From positions 56,803,040 through 56,867,039 of the forward strand of contig OX359265.1 of the NCBI GenBank assembly GCA_947179155.2: a stretch of 64,000 nt of DNA, written 5' to 3'. Below the pieces are notes generated by a model. It was not told the origin of the DNA, searched no databases, and saw nothing but the letters and a program-made list of their open reading frames with translations. Position 1 is the first letter of the stretch; every line of letters begins with the position of its first letter. This DNA comes from Hedera helix. Its lineage: Eukaryota; Streptophyta; Magnoliopsida; Apiales; Araliaceae. Made by a program: the position numbers and the translations under genes. Shown here one piece after another: positions 61,561 through 64,000 of this stretch.

Positions 61561-62210
61561 AATTATTATGAAGGTTATTTTATGCCACTAGCAGTTTAAG
61601 ATAAATTGTAAAATTGTAAAAATTATATTTATAGCCACCAAAATTTTCTATTTAAGCAAAAATAGAATAACACACCGGACTCATAATTTTTTTTGACATA
61701 GATATAAGACTCATTTATTATTTATACGAGATCATCATATAAAAATATTATTTTTTTAATAAATTTCAGCTCTAAAAAAAGAATAAATATAAATAAATAA
61801 CAACTAAATATTATATTTATTTATGTCATTAAAAAATAAAGTATAATATTAAAATTTTTGTCATGTTTTATTATTTAATAATATAAATAAATATAAATTT
61901 TGATATAATATTTAAGTATTGTGTGTATAAATTTGTATTAAAAAAAACAATAATAAGTTAAGGTAAGAGGATATTTTGGCACTCCAAAAAGTAGCTATTG
62001 CACTCCATTCTGCACGTGTACGTACGAGAGTCGTTTTGTGGAGCGGAAATAGCGCCTTCCCGGTTTAGCGAACAGAAGAAGGCTAAATAATAAAAATGAG
62101 TGTACGGACAACTGCAACTTGCACATGGCAGATGATGTGTTAGGCAGAAAGTCTCCCAGAGACGGCAAATGTTAAGCACCGAATCAGATCGTAAAAAATC
62201 ACAGAGAGCG

Positions 62211-64000
62211 ATGTGGAGGCGAGGGAGTTCAGTGTCTCAACTGATTTCTTCGTCAAAATCATATATTCAGCTTAATCAGGTTATAGATCTGATCATCTCA
62301 TACAGTAGTTATATATGCTCAAAACTCCCTATAATTTGTTTCATGTAATGTAATGTTGATTTTATTTGATCATCTGTTGCTAGGAAATAAATTTACTTCA
62401 TGCATGCTTTGACTGATTACTGGTACAATCAGTTCTTGTAGGTTATTTGGTGAACACAATACATTAGTTATGATATTCTTTGGCGTTCTGCGTTTATTTA
62501 AATTGGATGATGTTGTTCTTGAAATTGTAGCATCAAATGGGAATGTTATGCAATAGGAGGTGGACCTTGAATTTATAATCACTCAATTCAATTAATTATT
62601 TTTTGACCCTTTCCTTAAGTTCATTTTGCAAGCCAAAGAAAATACCACACAACTTAAGCACAGAGCATCCTCATTAGTCTTTAGCTTCTGTGGATGCAAT
62701 TATATGCAGATGTCTCATATGTGGAACTATAGTTCTGATGGTTTTTAAATTTCTTCGTAGTTCCGCTTGTACTGGTGGCAGGTGGGCATTATCACTATTG
62801 CTTAATCCCCTTTACGTCCTTCTTACCAAATTTTATGTTTTGAGGTGCAGGCAAGCTATGGATTGAAGGTCTGGGAAGCACTTAGTACAGAAGTATTGAA
62901 ACAGGTATATAACATCTTATTGATGCCTTTTCAGATTAGCAAGAACTTTGAACCATATTGACTCAATTTTGTAGCACCTATCTCAGATAATAGGAGTTGT
63001 GTTCGCTGTCCTGCTTTGAAGGAATACTGATTACATATTAACTATCTCATCATGCCTTCTCTTACATCCCAGATTCTTACTGCTATTTGTCCTTGAAGTG
63101 TCTTCTACTAGAATGGTTTCACGACTCAGTGGTGTAATCAATGTTTCTTTTATTGCCTTCGATTCTGATAGGGTAGCGTTTAGCTTTTTTCGTTCAATAT
63201 GGGGGAGGGATCATTTTTTATTTGCTGTTTGTAGAACCTTCAATGGGAGCCCATCAACTTGACTTGTTTTGAACAATGTTCTAAAAGGCGCTAGGCGGGC
63301 GGCCGGCGATTTAGGCAGGATTTTTTATTTTAAGCCAATTTTAATATTTTATCTTATATTTATCCAAACAAAACAATTTATAATAAAGGCATTTGCTTAA
63401 AATTCAAACACATATCCATATTATCAATGTCAAAGTTCAAACCAAACATGCAATTGTTCAAAGTTCAAACACAAATAAATAATAAAAAATAAAAACTAAT
63501 AGTACTTATCTCCATATCCCTCTATATCTCTAACTCTTCTTCTTCATATCCCTCTAAAATAATGTCCCCATCGGACTCACACTCATACTCCTTTCCCTCA
63601 TCTTCCGTGTCATCAGACAAAAAATATTATTCATGGAGTTCTCTGACTCCAACATTTTTACTATTTCTCTTATGCTCTAGCACGTTATCTGTTCTGGATG
63701 CTTCACCAACCGCCTCCCAAGTAAAGCCCGAACTGCCCTCAACTTCATCATCCACTCTGACGACATGGTTTTGTAACTTAGTTATTAAAAAAAAAAAAAA
63801 AACAATTGCAGCGCTAATTTCTCCGCCTAGGCCCGCCGCCTTGGGCCTAGGCGAGGCGCCAGGGGGGGCCTAGCGCTTAGACGGAGATTAATCGGACCTA
63901 GACGGGGATTTTTAGAACACTGATTTTGAATAATCTTACCTTCAACAAACCTAATCAACTTGAAAACTTTTAAACTATCCCTGTCATTTTCTGTTTATTT
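62211..64000 (+). CDS. Unrecognised gene, 5' part only; presequence-like N-terminus
   Basis: I do not recognise the family. ATG at 62211 follows a leader and opens exon 1 (62211-62279, 23 codons: MWRRGSSVSQLI...), rich in Arg/Ser and free of acidic residues, as in mitochondrial targeting peptides. It ends at a CAG|GTTATA donor. A second exon, 62851-62904, is phase-compatible: ASYGLKVWEALSTEVLKQ, followed by CAG|GTATAT. A 21-nt exon at 62761-62781 (FRLYWWQ) is possible between them. The following intron is interrupted by a hAT element and the gene runs off the window, so the end given is the window edge. Confidence 0.45.
63274..63922. mobile_element. Non-autonomous hAT element, 649 bp
   Basis: Ends CAATGTTCTAAAA and, in reverse, CAGTGTTCTAAAA are inverted repeats; flanks GTTTTGAA (63266-63273) and ATTTTGAA (63923-63930) are an 8-bp duplication with one mismatch. 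Subterminal blocks are rich in AGGCG/GGGC (AGGCGCTAGGCGGGCGG left; CGCCTAGGCCCGCCGCC right). The open frame inside (63562-63873) is low-complexity Ser/Thr-rich and not a transposase. Confidence 0.75.

Larger units (their letters stand above)
58100..62210. other. Intergenic region downstream of RPC4
   Basis: About 4.1 kb. It contains a 24-bp perfect tandem repeat (58618-58665), a possible gene-start fragment around 59737 (ATGGCTTCAACAAATTC, open for about 22 codons after an AGGGTTT leader) without a downstream exon I could support, MITE relics near 60.5 and 61.4 kb, and very AT-rich DNA from 60.4 to 61.95 kb. No gene is claimed. Confidence 0.4.

Noticed and set aside
63562..63873. 103-codon Ser/Thr-rich frame
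   Set aside because: It lies inside a hAT element, is low complexity and has no transposase features.

Overview
The window is nuclear DNA from a flowering plant, most likely a dicot. The genes are split by many AT-rich introns, the proteins are plant-type (ACD5-type ceramide kinase, plant Derlin, plant SF1, F-box, RPC4), and the introns and spacers are full of small plant transposons (Stowaway-type MITEs, hAT elements, a Helitron, LTR remnants). I could not assign a species. All gene names rest on protein families recognised by eye; no search was run.

Layout. 1-975: 3' part of an LTR-type repeat. 1345-8862 (+): mitochondrial ubiquinol-cytochrome c chaperone (CBP3/UQCC1 type), 7 exons, with nested transposons in intron 2. 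11589-12872 (+): intronless F-box protein. 13430-15653: solo-LTR-like element with a hAT element inside. 15947-17490 (-): Derlin-1 type ERAD protein. 18228-27573 (-): ceramide kinase (ACD5/CERK) gene with intact intron architecture but several stops and frameshifts. 28976-32765 (-): Ntn-hydrolase asparaginase/aspartylglucosaminidase with signal peptide. 34696-39788 (-): RhoGAP-domain protein. 43054-43370 (-): remnant of an STP sugar transporter. 44268-46823 (+): splicing factor SF1/branch-point binding protein, intronless CDS, with a long repeat-filled downstream region. 54323-58099 (+): RNA polymerase III subunit RPC4. 62211-end (+): start of an unrecognised gene with a presequence-like N-terminus, interrupted by a hAT element.

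The genes are housekeeping genes and do not form a pathway or cluster. From memory of Arabidopsis, the order asparaginase / RhoGAP / STP matches the neighbours At5g61540 / At5g61530 / At5g61520, and ceramide kinase plus SF1 match At5g51290 / At5g51300, with the chaperone nearby (At5g51220). The window therefore looks like an ancestral block from which Arabidopsis keeps two fractionated copies. This needs a synteny search.

The most notable observations are: (i) a ceramide kinase carrying about six independent coding lesions, while about 8.9 kb of coding sequence in the other genes has none; (ii) in its last exon, a possible downstream acceptor that would cancel one frameshift; (iii) three GC-AG introns in three different genes, including a 17-nt coding first exon in the Derlin gene; (iv) a Helitron inserted in one unit of a tandem duplication, with the other unit preserving the empty site; (v) five hAT-type insertions with 8-bp target duplications. 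I found no CRISPR, operon or evidently new biochemical system.
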